DNA from: Ruania alba
GTDB taxonomy: Bacteria; Actinomycetota; Actinomycetes; Actinomycetales; Beutenbergiaceae
Assembly: GCF_900105765.1 (NCBI RefSeq)
Contig: NZ_FNTX01000002.1
Location: forward strand, 806,001-870,000
DNA length: 64,000 nucleotides
Direction of reading: 5' to 3'
The stretch's first letter is position 1, and every line of letters begins with the position of its first letter. The translations under genes and the position numbers were made by a program. Below, one piece after another: positions 31,559-39,699 of this stretch. The notes beneath the pieces were generated by a model. The model had not been told where the DNA came from, searched no databases, and saw only the letters and a list, made by a program, of their open reading frames with translations.

Positions 31559-32914
31559 ATGACTCACGTGAAGAAGCGGTTGAGCCTCGTCGCGGCCGGC
31601 GTGACCGCGGTCGCCGCCCTGGCTGCTGCCGGCTGCAGCCCCGACTCCGAGGGCAGCACGGGCGGCAGCGATGCCGTCACCGACGAGGAGATCCAGGCGG
31701 CACTGTCCGAGGACGTCACGCTCGACTTCTGGTCCTGGTCTCCCCAGGCCGAGCCGATGGCCGAGGCATTCATGGCCGAGTACCCCAGTGTGACGGTCAA
31801 TGTCGAAAATATGGGCGACCCCGGCGTTCTCTACACCCGGCTGCAGAACGTCCTGCAAGCCGGGTCGGGTGTTCCTGACGTGACGTACATGGAGTACTTG
31901 GCGATGCCACAGTTCGTCCTGGGTGAGTCGATCTCGGACCTTACTCGGTTCGGTCTGGACGATCTCGAGAGTGAGTTCTCCTCGAGTGCCTGGGATCAGG
32001 TGCAGAGCGAGACCGGCGTGTACGGGCTGCCGGCCGACTCCGGTCCTCTTGTGATGTTCTATCGCGAGGACGTGTTCGCAGAGCTTGGGCTGGAGGCTCC
32101 ATCCACATGGCAGGAGTACGGCGAAGCTGCGGTCGCGATCCACGACGCTGATCCGAGCCGGTACATCGCGGCCGACACAGGTGACCCGAACGGAACAGTG
32201 GCGATGATCTGGCAGGCCGGTGGCCAGCCGTTCTCCTACGAAGGTTCCAACCTCACGGTCGACCTGGCTGATGAGGGCACGTTGCGCTGGGCACAGATGT
32301 GGGACGGGCTCCTCAAGGACGGACTGGTCGACACCGAGACGTCGATGTGGACTCCAGAGTGGTTGAGTGCACTCGAGGATGGTTCGATCGCCACCTGGGT
32401 GACTGGCGCTTGGGGCGGTGCTTCCCTTCAGACGCACGTACCGGGAGCCGCCGGACAGTGGCGGGTGGCGCCCGTGCCCACCTACGCCGACGGCGAGGCA
32501 GCCAGCGGCGTGTTCGGGGGTTCGGGACTCTCCGTTCTTTCCGAGAGTGACGAGCAACTCGCAGCGGCGGGATTCGTCGAGTGGATGACGACGAGCGAGC
32601 AGGCCATGGACATCTGGGTCCACGAGGCGGGCCAGTTCCCTGTGGTGAGCTCTGTGCTCGAGGATGAGGCGTGGTTGAGTGCACAGAGCGAGTACTTCGG
32701 GGATCAGGAAGTCAATCGCGTCTTTGTCGCTTCCGACGAAGCGGTTCTTCCCGGATGGCAGTACCTGCCGTTCGAGCCGTACGCGAACACCATCTTCAAC
32801 GACTCTGTGGGCGGTGCCTACGGCGGTGATCTCAGCATCGCCGATGGGTTGGTCGGCTGGCAGGAGGACATTGTGCAGTTTGGCCAGTCACAGGGGTTCA
32901 CCGTCAACGAGTGA
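31559..32914 (+). CDS. CUT1 ABC importer sugar-binding lipoprotein
   Basis: This 451-residue extracellular binding protein has a signal peptide with lipobox LAAAGC and a Ser/Gly linker. The mature domain starts VTLDFWSWSPQAEPMAEAF and contains the family's PDVTYMEYLAMPQF and GLPADSGPLVMFYRE segments. The ligand pocket should be rich in aromatic residues (many Trp in the second half). It is the last gene of the importer operon and ends before a clear hairpin. By context it binds a sulfated oligosaccharide or glycoside, or a desulfated counterpart. There is no direct evidence of the ligand. Confidence 0.92.
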   Translation: MTHVKKRLSLVAAGVTAVAALAAAGCSPDSEGSTGGSDAVTDEEIQAALSEDVTLDFWSWSPQAEPMAEAFMAEYPSVTVNVENMGDPGVLYTRLQNVLQAGSGVPDVTYMEYLAMPQFVLGESISDLTRFGLDDLESEFSSSAWDQVQSETGVYGLPADSGPLVMFYREDVFAELGLEAPSTWQEYGEAAVAIHDADPSRYIAADTGDPNGTVAMIWQAGGQPFSYEGSNLTVDLADEGTLRWAQMWDGLLKDGLVDTETSMWTPEWLSALEDGSIATWVTGAWGGASLQTHVPGAAGQWRVAPVPTYADGEAASGVFGGSGLSVLSESDEQLAAAGFVEWMTTSEQAMDIWVHEAGQFPVVSSVLEDEAWLSAQSEYFGDQEVNRVFVASDEAVLPGWQYLPFEPYANTIFNDSVGGAYGGDLSIADGLVGWQEDIVQFGQSQGFTVNE

Positions 32915-32925
32915 TCAGGAGGTTC

Positions 32926-32958
32926 GCCGGCGTACCCGCCTTGCGCGGGTGCGTCGGC
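32926..32958. terminator. terminator after importer operon
   Basis: A 14-bp inverted repeat (GCCGGCGTACCCGC against GCGGGTGCGTCGGC, with two G-U pairs) lies around a short loop 12 bases after the stop. It stands directly before the end of the convergent LysR gene, so it probably works in both directions. Confidence 0.75.
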
Positions 32959-32969
32959 GTTGTGCAGGT

Positions 32970-33857
32970 TCAGACTGGCTGGGCCGCCGGCAGTAGGTCC
33001 AACAGATAGGTCGCGGGCGACTCGGTCTGGTCCCAGGCCGAACTGAGCACCGAGACCGTCCAGCGCGGCGAGTCCGCCTGGGCGAGCGGCCGGATGGCCA
33101 GCGTCTCGGCCCGTGGTTTCGAGGCCACGTGCTGCGGCACCACGGCGATCCCCAACCCGCGCCCGACCAGGTCCAGCAGCGTGTGCACGTCGTTCACCGT
33201 GCAGCGCACCCGCCGGTGCAGCCCGCGGCTGCTGAACGCGTCGTCGTTCAGGGTACGCACGCCCCAGGACGTGCCGAAATCCACGAAATCCTGGTCCTGC
33301 AGCGCTTCCCAGGGGATGTCGGTGAGCCCGGCGAGCGGGTGGTCCGGTGGCGCCACCACCACGAGCGGCTCCTGCCCGATCGTGGCGTGCCGGAGCGAGC
33401 CGAGGTGCTTCTCAGTGGCCACGAAGGCCACGTCCAGCGACCCGGACCGGATCATCGCCACCAGATCCAGTGATCCGGCCTGGGCGAAGTGCGTCTCCAC
33501 GAGGGGGTGCCGCCGGTGGAACCGCTCAAGCAGCCCGTTCACGTCCACCATGCCGAGGCACTGCTCCGCGCCGATGCGCAGCCGCCCGGAAAGGGCCGCC
33601 CCGGCGCGCACGACGGCGTCCCTCGCCCCCGCGGCCTGCTCCAGCATGGATCGGGCGTACGGGAGCAGGGCGTAGCCGGCCTCGGTGGGCTCCACCTTGC
33701 GGGTGGTGCGGGTGAACAGGCTCGTGCCCAACTCGCTCTCCAGGCTGCGGATCGCCGCGGACAGGCCCGACTGGGAGATCCCGGCGACCACGGCCGCCCG
33801 GGTGAAGTGACGTTCGTCGGCCAGGGCAACGAGGTACTCCATCTGCCGCAGATCCAT
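32970..33857 (-). CDS. LysR family transcriptional regulator
   Basis: This 295-residue LysR-type regulator has an N-terminal winged helix (QMEYLVALADERHFTRAAVVAGISQSGLSAAI read in two parts). A C-terminal periplasmic-binding-like effector domain follows, with GRLRIGAEQCLG, LDVAFVATE and GLGIAVVPQHVA. I start at ATG 33857; a GTG one codon upstream is equally possible. It is divergent from two aldo/keto reductase genes. The 117-bp spacer is unusually AT-rich for this window and holds repeated TTCTCAATC elements, so control of the reductases is the natural expectation. Confidence 0.9.
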   Translation of the reverse strand: MDLRQMEYLVALADERHFTRAAVVAGISQSGLSAAIRSLESELGTSLFTRTTRKVEPTEAGYALLPYARSMLEQAAGARDAVVRAGAALSGRLRIGAEQCLGMVDVNGLLERFHRRHPLVETHFAQAGSLDLVAMIRSGSLDVAFVATEKHLGSLRHATIGQEPLVVVAPPDHPLAGLTDIPWEALQDQDFVDFGTSWGVRTLNDDAFSSRGLHRRVRCTVNDVHTLLDLVGRGLGIAVVPQHVASKPRAETLAIRPLAQADSPRWTVSVLSSAWDQTESPATYLLDLLPAAQPV

Positions 33858-33865
33858 CACATCAC

Positions 33866-33925
33866 CCTAGGTTCTCAATCTCATTCGAGAGAGTTGTTGG
33901 ACTTCTCAATCGCGAGGTTCCTAGG
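33866..33925. promoter_or_regulatory. LysR/aldo-keto reductase control region with repeats
   Basis: Two CCTAGG hexamers (33866-33871 and 33920-33925) bracket two direct copies of TTCTCAATC (33872-33880 and 33903-33911) starting 31 bp apart. Between them lies TCTC-n10-GAGA. Half-site repeats on one helix face in a divergent LysR promoter are the usual layout for LysR binding at recognition and activation sites. Confidence 0.45.
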
Positions 33926-33974
33926 CTAGAGCACGGTGACAGACCGTCGCACTCGTCTCGTGGAGGAGATCGCC

Positions 33975-34835
33975 ATGCAGGAACGCAAGATCGGTAACCG
34001 TCGTGTGTCCGCCGTCGGGCTGGGTGCGATGCCCATGTCGATCGAGGGGCGCCCCGACCCGGAGCGCTCGATCGCCACGATCCACGCCGCGCTGGACGCC
34101 GGTGTCACCCTCATCGACACAGCCAACTCCTACCACCGCGACGCCGGCGAGGAGGGCCACAACGAAGAGCTGGTCGCCCGCGCGCTCCGCCAGCGCAGCG
34201 TCAGCCCGGATGAGGTGCTGGTGGCCACCAAGGGCGGCACGCAGCGCCCCGGCGACGGGTCCTGGATCAAGAACGGCCGACCGGAACGGCTGAAGGAAGC
34301 CGCGAAGGACTCCGCCCGCCGGCTCGGGGTGGAGGCGATCGGCCTGTACCAGTTCCACCGGCCCGACCCCGAGGTCCCCTTCGCCGACTCGATGGGCGCG
34401 ATCGCCGAGCTGCTGGACGAGGGCGTGATCCAGATGGCCGGCATCTCCAACACCGACATCGCCCAGATCGACGAGGCGAACGAGATCCTCGGCGGCCGCC
34501 TGGCCAGCGTGCAGAACCAGTTCTCCCCGCGGTTCCGCTCCAGCCAGGGCGAGCTCGAGCACTGCGCGCAGCTCGGCGTCGCGTTCCTGCCGTGGAGCCC
34601 GCTCGGTGGCATCGCCAACGCCGCCGAGCTCGGCGAGCAGCACGCCACCTTCCAGGCCGTGGCCGACGAGCTCGGCGTCAGCGTCTACCAGGCCACGCTC
34701 GCCTGGCACCTCGCCCTCGCCCCCGAGGTGGTGCCGATCCCCGGCGCCTCCCGCCCGGAGAGCATCATCGACTCCGTGGGCGCCGCCGACGTCCAGCTCA
34801 CCAGCGAGCAGGTCGCCCGGCTCTCCGCCGCCTGA
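33975..34835 (+). CDS. aldo/keto reductase
   Basis: This 286-residue NADPH-dependent aldo/keto reductase has the catalytic tetrad visible. Asp and Tyr are in LIDTANSYHRDAG, Lys in VLVATKGG and His in LYQFHRPDP. The C-terminal cofactor-binding region reads VPIPGASRPESIIDSV. The start ATG follows GGAGGAG at a six-base spacing; a 13-codon in-frame extension upstream lacks such a site. Family members reduce sugar aldehydes and ketones or other carbonyls in the cytoplasm. A second reductase follows 35 bp downstream. Confidence 0.9.
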   Translation: MQERKIGNRRVSAVGLGAMPMSIEGRPDPERSIATIHAALDAGVTLIDTANSYHRDAGEEGHNEELVARALRQRSVSPDEVLVATKGGTQRPGDGSWIKNGRPERLKEAAKDSARRLGVEAIGLYQFHRPDPEVPFADSMGAIAELLDEGVIQMAGISNTDIAQIDEANEILGGRLASVQNQFSPRFRSSQGELEHCAQLGVAFLPWSPLGGIANAAELGEQHATFQAVADELGVSVYQATLAWHLALAPEVVPIPGASRPESIIDSVGAADVQLTSEQVARLSAA

Positions 34836-34870
34836 GCTGCCTGACACCCGCACTCCCACCAGGAGCACTC

Positions 34871-35806
34871 ATGAAGACCTTCACCATGCCCGGCACCGAC
34901 CTCACCGCACCGAACGTGGTGCTCGGTCTGATGCGCATCCAGGACAAGTCCGACGAGGAGGTGCGCACCCTGGTGCGCACCGCCACCGACGCCGGCATCA
35001 CCTTCCTCGACCACGCCGACATCTACGGCTCGGCCACGCACGGCTGCGAGCGACGCTTCGCCGAGGCGATGCAGCTGAGCAGCTCCCAGCGCGAACAGCT
35101 GATCATCCAGTCCAAGACTGGCATCGTCCGCGAGGACGGGCCCTACTTCGACTTCTCCTACGAGCACATCATCTCCGGGGTGAACGGGTCGCTCGAGGCG
35201 CTGGGCACCGACTACCTGGACATCCTGCTGCTGCACCGGCCGGACGCCCTGGTCGAGCCGGAGGAGGTGGCCCGCGCCTTCGACGAGCTCGCCGCCGCCG
35301 GAAAGGTGCGTCATTTCGGCGTCTCCAATCACACTCCGCGCCAGATCGACCTGCTGAAGACCGCGGTCACGCAGCCGATCGTGGCGAACCAGATGCAGCT
35401 GTCCATCACGCACTCGCCGATGATCGCCCAGGGTGTGGCGGCGAACATGCAGAACCTCGACCAGTCGATCGCACGCGAGGACGGCCTGATCGACTACTGC
35501 CGCCTGAACGGCATCACCGTCCAGGCGTGGTCGCCGTTCCAGGCCGGGTTCTTCGACGGCCCGTTCCTCGGGTCCGAGCGCTATCCGGAGCTGAACGCGG
35601 TGATCGATCGGCTCGCGGCGAAGTACGACGTGCCTGCCATCGCGATCGCGGTCGCGTGGATCACCCGCCACCCGGCGCAGATGCAGGTGGTCATCGGCAC
35701 CACCACACCGGAGCGGGTCACGGCCTCAGCGGCCGGCTCGGACATCCCGCTCACCCGGGCCGAGTGGTACGAGCTGTTCCGCGCCGCCGGGTACACCGTC
35801 CCCTGA
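34871..35806 (+). CDS. aldo/keto reductase, YdhF-like
   Basis: This 311-residue aldo/keto reductase is of the AKR11/12-like branch that includes YdhF. Its tetrad residues lie in FLDHADIYGSATHGCE, LIIQSKTGI and LDILLLHRPDALV. The cofactor-binding end is VVIGTTTPERVTASAAG. It follows the preceding reductase with its own AGGAG ribosome-binding site ten bases from ATG and is presumably in the same LysR-linked operon. The substrate is unknown. Inositol operon genes converge on it across a strong hairpin. Confidence 0.9.
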   Translation: MKTFTMPGTDLTAPNVVLGLMRIQDKSDEEVRTLVRTATDAGITFLDHADIYGSATHGCERRFAEAMQLSSSQREQLIIQSKTGIVREDGPYFDFSYEHIISGVNGSLEALGTDYLDILLLHRPDALVEPEEVARAFDELAAAGKVRHFGVSNHTPRQIDLLKTAVTQPIVANQMQLSITHSPMIAQGVAANMQNLDQSIAREDGLIDYCRLNGITVQAWSPFQAGFFDGPFLGSERYPELNAVIDRLAAKYDVPAIAIAVAWITRHPAQMQVVIGTTTPERVTASAAGSDIPLTRAEWYELFRAAGYTVP

Positions 35807-35813
35807 GGGCTTC

Positions 35814-35860
35814 GGCACGGTGGTGGTCGCTTTCGGCCGGAAAGTGGCCACCACCGTGCC
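35814..35860. terminator. bidirectional terminator between reductases and inositol operon
   Basis: A perfect 13-bp inverted repeat (GGCACGGTGGTGG and complement) is extended inward by GCTTTC/GAAAGT pairing around a GGCCG loop. It lies between the convergent aldo/keto reductase (stop 35806) and iolD (stop 35887). The strong stem without flanking A or T runs is in the usual style of this genome. Confidence 0.8.
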
Positions 35861-35886
35861 CCACCGGGGGATGCCCGACGGCGGCC

Positions 35887-37797
35887 CTACAGGTAGTGCC
35901 GCTGCCTCGCTCTGAGCTCGGCGTAGGCGGCGTAGGCGGCCCGGGTGCTCTCCAGCCGGGCCACCTCGGCCACTGGCACGTCCCACCCGTTCGTCGCCGG
36001 CGGGTTGGGGCCGACCGGGTCGGTCTCGATCACGATCACCGTGGCATCGTCGGCCGCCGCAGCCTCGGTGTACGCCTCGCGGAAGTCCGCGATCGTGTCC
36101 ACCGAGACGGTCCGCACCCCGAAGCTGGCGGCGTTCGCGGCCAGGTCCACGCCCACATGCTCGCCCGCGAGCCGGCCGGAATCGTCCCGCATCCGGTACT
36201 CGGTGCCGAACCGCTGCGAGCCCACCGACTCCGACAGCGCCCCGATCGAGGCGAACCCGTGGTTCTGCAGCACCACCACGATCACCTTGAGGCCCTCGGC
36301 CACGATGGTCGCCAGCTCGGTCGGCATCATCTGATACGTGCCGTCCCCGACGATCGCCACCACCTGATGCTCCGGCTCGGGCCGCGCCAGCCGCACCCCG
36401 ACCGCGGCGGGCAGCTCGTACCCCATGCAGGAGTAGCCGTACTCCAGGTGGTACTGCGCCGGACCGGCGGCCCGCCACAGGGCCTGCAGGTCCCCGGGCA
36501 TCGACCCGGCGGCATTGATCACCACGTCCTCGGCACCCATCAGCTCGTTCAGCGCGCCGAAGACCTCCACCTGGGCCGGGAGCCCGCCCGGCGCACCCTG
36601 ACCGGGATGGGTGAGCTCCGCCGTCACGCGTGCCCAGTCCTCGGTGCGGGTGCGTGCCTCGTTCGCGTACCCCTCGTCCACGCGGTACCCCTCCAACGCC
36701 GCATGGAGCGCCGTCAGCCCCTCCCGGGCATCGGCCACCAACATGGAGGCGCTGTGCTTGGCGGCATCGAAGGAGGCCACGTTCAGGTTCACGAAACGCA
36801 CGTCCGGGTCCGCGAATGCGGTGTGGGACGCCGTCGTGAAGTCCGAGTAGCGGGTCCCCACACCGATCACCACATCGGCCTGCGCGGCGAGCGCGTTCGC
36901 GGAGGCCGCGCCCGTGGAGCCCACACCGCCGACCGCGCACTCGTGGTCCGCGGGCAGCGCTCCCTTGCCGGCCTGGGTGTCTGCCACCGGGATGCCCGTG
37001 GCGTCGGCGAAGGCGGCGAGCGCCGCGCTGGCGCCAGAGTAGATCGCACCGCCACCGGCGATGAGCAGCGGCCGCTTCGCCGAGCGGATCACGTCGGCGG
37101 CACGCTCCAGCGCGGCCGGTTCGGGCACGGGGCGGGCCACGTGCCAGGTGCGCTCACGGAAGAGCTCGAGCGGGAAGTCATGCGCCTCGGCCTGCACGTC
37201 CTGCGGCAGGCACAGGGTGACCGCACCGGTCTCGGCCGGGTCGGTGAGCACCCGCATCGCCTGCGGCAGCGAGGCGATCAGCTGCTCGGGCCGGGTGATC
37301 CGGTCCCAGAACCGCGAGACCGGTCGGAACGCGTCGTTCACGCTTACCTCGGGGGAGCGCGGGTCCTCAAGCTGTTGCAGCACCGGGTCCGGACGGCGGG
37401 TGGCGAAGATGTCCGAGGGCAGCAGCAGCACCGGCACCCGGTTGATCGTCGCCAGCGCGGCCCCGGTCACCATATTCGTCGAGCCCGGGCCGATCGAGGC
37501 GGTGCAGGCGAAGGTCTGCAGCCGATTCCGGCTCCGGGAGAACCCGACGGCGGAGTGCACCATCGCCTGCTCGTTGCGCACCAGATAGTACGGCAGGGCC
37601 TCCTCGCCGTCAGCAGGATCCACCGCGTTCTGCAGCAGTGCCTGCCCCACCCCGGCCACGTTCCCGTGCCCGAAGATCCCGAACGCACCGGGGATCAGCC
37701 GCTGGCGCACCCCGTCGCGCTCGGTGTACTGCACGGAGAGGAAGCGCACCAGGGCCTGCGCCACGGTCAGCCGCACGGTCTCGTTCTGCACGGTCAT
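35887..37797 (-). CDS. iolD: 3D-(3,5/4)-trihydroxycyclohexane-1,2-dione hydrolase
   Basis: IolD (636 residues) is a thiamine-diphosphate enzyme that opens the ring of trihydroxycyclohexanedione to 5-deoxy-D-glucuronate in myo-inositol breakdown. The N-terminal PYR domain, central NAD-like domain and C-terminal PP domain are all present. The ThDP motif is GDGTYQMMPTELATIV followed by the QNHGFASIGALSES segment. Length matches the family. The ATG at 37797 overlaps the iolB stop (ATGA). It is the last gene of the operon iolC / aldolase / iolB / iolD. The earlier dehydrogenase and dehydratase steps (iolG, iolE) are not in this window. Confidence 0.93.
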   Translation of the reverse strand: MTVQNETVRLTVAQALVRFLSVQYTERDGVRQRLIPGAFGIFGHGNVAGVGQALLQNAVDPADGEEALPYYLVRNEQAMVHSAVGFSRSRNRLQTFACTASIGPGSTNMVTGAALATINRVPVLLLPSDIFATRRPDPVLQQLEDPRSPEVSVNDAFRPVSRFWDRITRPEQLIASLPQAMRVLTDPAETGAVTLCLPQDVQAEAHDFPLELFRERTWHVARPVPEPAALERAADVIRSAKRPLLIAGGGAIYSGASAALAAFADATGIPVADTQAGKGALPADHECAVGGVGSTGAASANALAAQADVVIGVGTRYSDFTTASHTAFADPDVRFVNLNVASFDAAKHSASMLVADAREGLTALHAALEGYRVDEGYANEARTRTEDWARVTAELTHPGQGAPGGLPAQVEVFGALNELMGAEDVVINAAGSMPGDLQALWRAAGPAQYHLEYGYSCMGYELPAAVGVRLARPEPEHQVVAIVGDGTYQMMPTELATIVAEGLKVIVVVLQNHGFASIGALSESVGSQRFGTEYRMRDDSGRLAGEHVGVDLAANAASFGVRTVSVDTIADFREAYTEAAAADDATVIVIETDPVGPNPPATNGWDVPVAEVARLESTRAAYAAYAELRARQRHYL

Positions 37798-38702
37798 GCC
37801 CGTGTCTCCTCGGAGCGGCCCGCGAGCGGCAGCCGCGGGTCCACGGTCTGCTCCGGCCACGTCTCGCGCACCCAGGTGTAGTGCGGGTCGTCGGTCATCT
37901 TCCACACGCCGTCCCGTTCCGGACCGGCCATCACGTTCAGGTAGTACATGTCATAACCCGGCGGCACCATGCACGGCCCGTGATACCCGTGCGGCACGAG
38001 CACCGTGTCCCCGTTGCGCACCTCCGCGAGCAGCTCCATCGGACGCTCCGGCGTGCCGTGCTGACGGTGATAGCCGACCCCCTCGCTGCCGGCCGCCTCG
38101 GGCGCGTGCGAGCGGATCCGGAAGTGGTAGATCTCCTCCAGGATGCGCTCGTCCTCGGTGTGCTCGTCGTGCTTGTGCGGCGGGTAGGAGCTCCAGTTCC
38201 CGCCCGGGGTGATCACCTCCACCGCGAGCAGGCGGTCCGTCTGGACCGCGTTGCCGAGGGCGTAGTTGCGCACCTCCCGCGAGGCCATCCCGGAACCGCG
38301 CAGCTCGAGCCGCACCTCGTCGCTGGAATGGTAGGAGGCGGTGAGCGTCTCCTCGGCGCGGGCGGTGGGCACGGCGAGCCGGCTGGTGGTCAGGTCACCG
38401 GTCGCGCGCACCTCGGCCGTGGTGCCGCGCGGCAGGTACAGATAATCGGTGAGCGTGGAGAACTCGTCGGGCCGCCCGTGCAGGGCGAACGTCTGCTCGC
38501 CCACGGTGATCTCGTAGGACCCCGCCATCGGCAGGGCGAGGGCCTCGTCGTGCTGCGTGGAGATCGTCACGGCAGCCCCGGTGGACATCTCCAGGACCTT
38601 CAGCCCCGAGTATGCCCAGCCGGCGCGCTCGGGCGTGATCTCCAACACGTACGGGCCGTTCGGCGCGCTTCCCGCCTGCACCAGCAGCTCGGCATCACCC
38701 AT
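37794..38702 (-). CDS. iolB: 5-deoxy-glucuronate isomerase
   Basis: This 302-residue bicupin enzyme isomerises 5-deoxy-D-glucuronate to 2-deoxy-5-keto-D-gluconate, directly after IolD in the pathway. Characteristic segments are NWSSYPPHKHDEHT, whose histidines and glutamate form the metal site, then EEIYHFRI, and DTVLVPHGYHGPCMVPPGYDMYYLNVMAG near the C-terminus (read in two halves). Length agrees with the family. An AGGAGG stands about ten bases before the ATG. It is coupled to iolD by a four-base overlap. Confidence 0.94.
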   Translation of the reverse strand: MGDAELLVQAGSAPNGPYVLEITPERAGWAYSGLKVLEMSTGAAVTISTQHDEALALPMAGSYEITVGEQTFALHGRPDEFSTLTDYLYLPRGTTAEVRATGDLTTSRLAVPTARAEETLTASYHSSDEVRLELRGSGMASREVRNYALGNAVQTDRLLAVEVITPGGNWSSYPPHKHDEHTEDERILEEIYHFRIRSHAPEAAGSEGVGYHRQHGTPERPMELLAEVRNGDTVLVPHGYHGPCMVPPGYDMYYLNVMAGPERDGVWKMTDDPHYTWVRETWPEQTVDPRLPLAGRSEETRA

Positions 38703-38762
38703 GATGTGCGATCCTCCTCGGTCGTTCTGATCAGTTCACAGCAGTCGTGCGAGCAGTGCTCG

Positions 38763-39647
38763 TCAGAGCAGCCCGACGGCGGCGTCCACCGCCGCTGCCA
38801 CGTCACCGGACGGTGGGTACAGCAAGGTCCGCCCGATCACCAGGCCCAGCACGTTCGGGCAGGCGAGCGTGGCCTGCCAGCCTGCCATCGCGACGTCGGG
38901 GTTCTCCGGCACCTCCCCGCCGAGGATGAGGCTCGGCATCGTGGTGGCGGCCATCACCCGCTCCGGTTCGGCCACGGAGGGCAGCTTCAACCAGGTGTGC
39001 GCTGAGGTGCGGCCGAGCCCGCTGGCCACCGCGATGGAACGGATCACCGCATCCGGGGAGAGGTCGTTGCGCAGGCGGCCGTTCTCGGTATGGCTCCAGA
39101 ACGGTTCCACCATCGAGACGAGCTCACGGTCGGCGAGGTCGTTCACCGCGTCCGCGCAGGCGGTCAGCGTGGCGGCGGTCCCGGGTTCGTCCGGAGCCAC
39201 CCGCAGCAGCATCTTCCCGCCGTTCAGCCCGGCATCGGCGATCCCGCGCGCGTCATAGCCGGTGAACCGGTCGTCGGCCTCGAACACCGCCCCGGGCAGC
39301 CCACCACGGTTCATCGAGCCGAACACGAGCTTGCCCTCGAGGGCACCGAGCAGCGCCAGGTCCTCGATCAGATCGGCGGTGCCGAGGAAGCCGTGCACGC
39401 CGGGGCGGGACAGCGCCTCCATGATGCGGCCGAGCAGATCCGTGCGGTCGGCCATCGCCATGGCGTCCGGGCCGGCGCCGAGGGAGCCCCGGGCCGGGTG
39501 GTCGGCGGCGATGATCATCAGCTGCTCGCCGGGGGAGGGCATCCGCCCGGGCGCACGGGCGGCGAGCGCCTCGGCGATCCGCCGGGGCGTGTGCGCGCGG
39601 ATCTGCGGCAGATCCGCGATCAGCGCCGGTGCCGTGGTGGCCGTCAT
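38763..39647 (-). CDS. Cgl0159-like (beta/alpha)8 aldolase family protein in inositol operon
   Basis: This 294-residue TIM-barrel protein is related to class I/DeoC-type aldolases and to the Cgl0159-like proteins of corynebacterial inositol clusters. It contains LMIIAADHPARGSLG, where a Schiff-base aldolase has its first active-site strand. Further on are GGKMLLRVAPDEPG, SMVEPFWSHTENGR and LILGGEVPENPD. In this position it probably cleaves 2-deoxy-5-keto-gluconate 6-phosphate, the IolJ step, although no classical iolJ is present. It lies between iolC and iolB with a GGAGGAG ribosome-binding site. The enzymatic role is inferred from context. Confidence 0.8.
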   Translation of the reverse strand: MTATTAPALIADLPQIRAHTPRRIAEALAARAPGRMPSPGEQLMIIAADHPARGSLGAGPDAMAMADRTDLLGRIMEALSRPGVHGFLGTADLIEDLALLGALEGKLVFGSMNRGGLPGAVFEADDRFTGYDARGIADAGLNGGKMLLRVAPDEPGTAATLTACADAVNDLADRELVSMVEPFWSHTENGRLRNDLSPDAVIRSIAVASGLGRTSAHTWLKLPSVAEPERVMAATTMPSLILGGEVPENPDVAMAGWQATLACPNVLGLVIGRTLLYPPSGDVAAAVDAAVGLL

Positions 39648-39699
39648 CGGTGCTCTCCTCCGTGTGAACGCTCCGGTGCCGGGCAGTGGCGGGCCTGGT

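Noticed and set aside
34606-37881. A 1091-codon plus-strand reading frame running across the second reductase and iolD
   Set aside because: It has Arg/Pro/Ala-rich, low-complexity composition and lies antisense to the clearly recognisable iolD gene and out of frame with the aldo/keto reductase. It is a high-GC shadow.
37638-39005. A 455-codon plus-strand frame opposite iolB and the aldolase
   Set aside because: Composition is typical of antisense shadows and it crosses three real genes.
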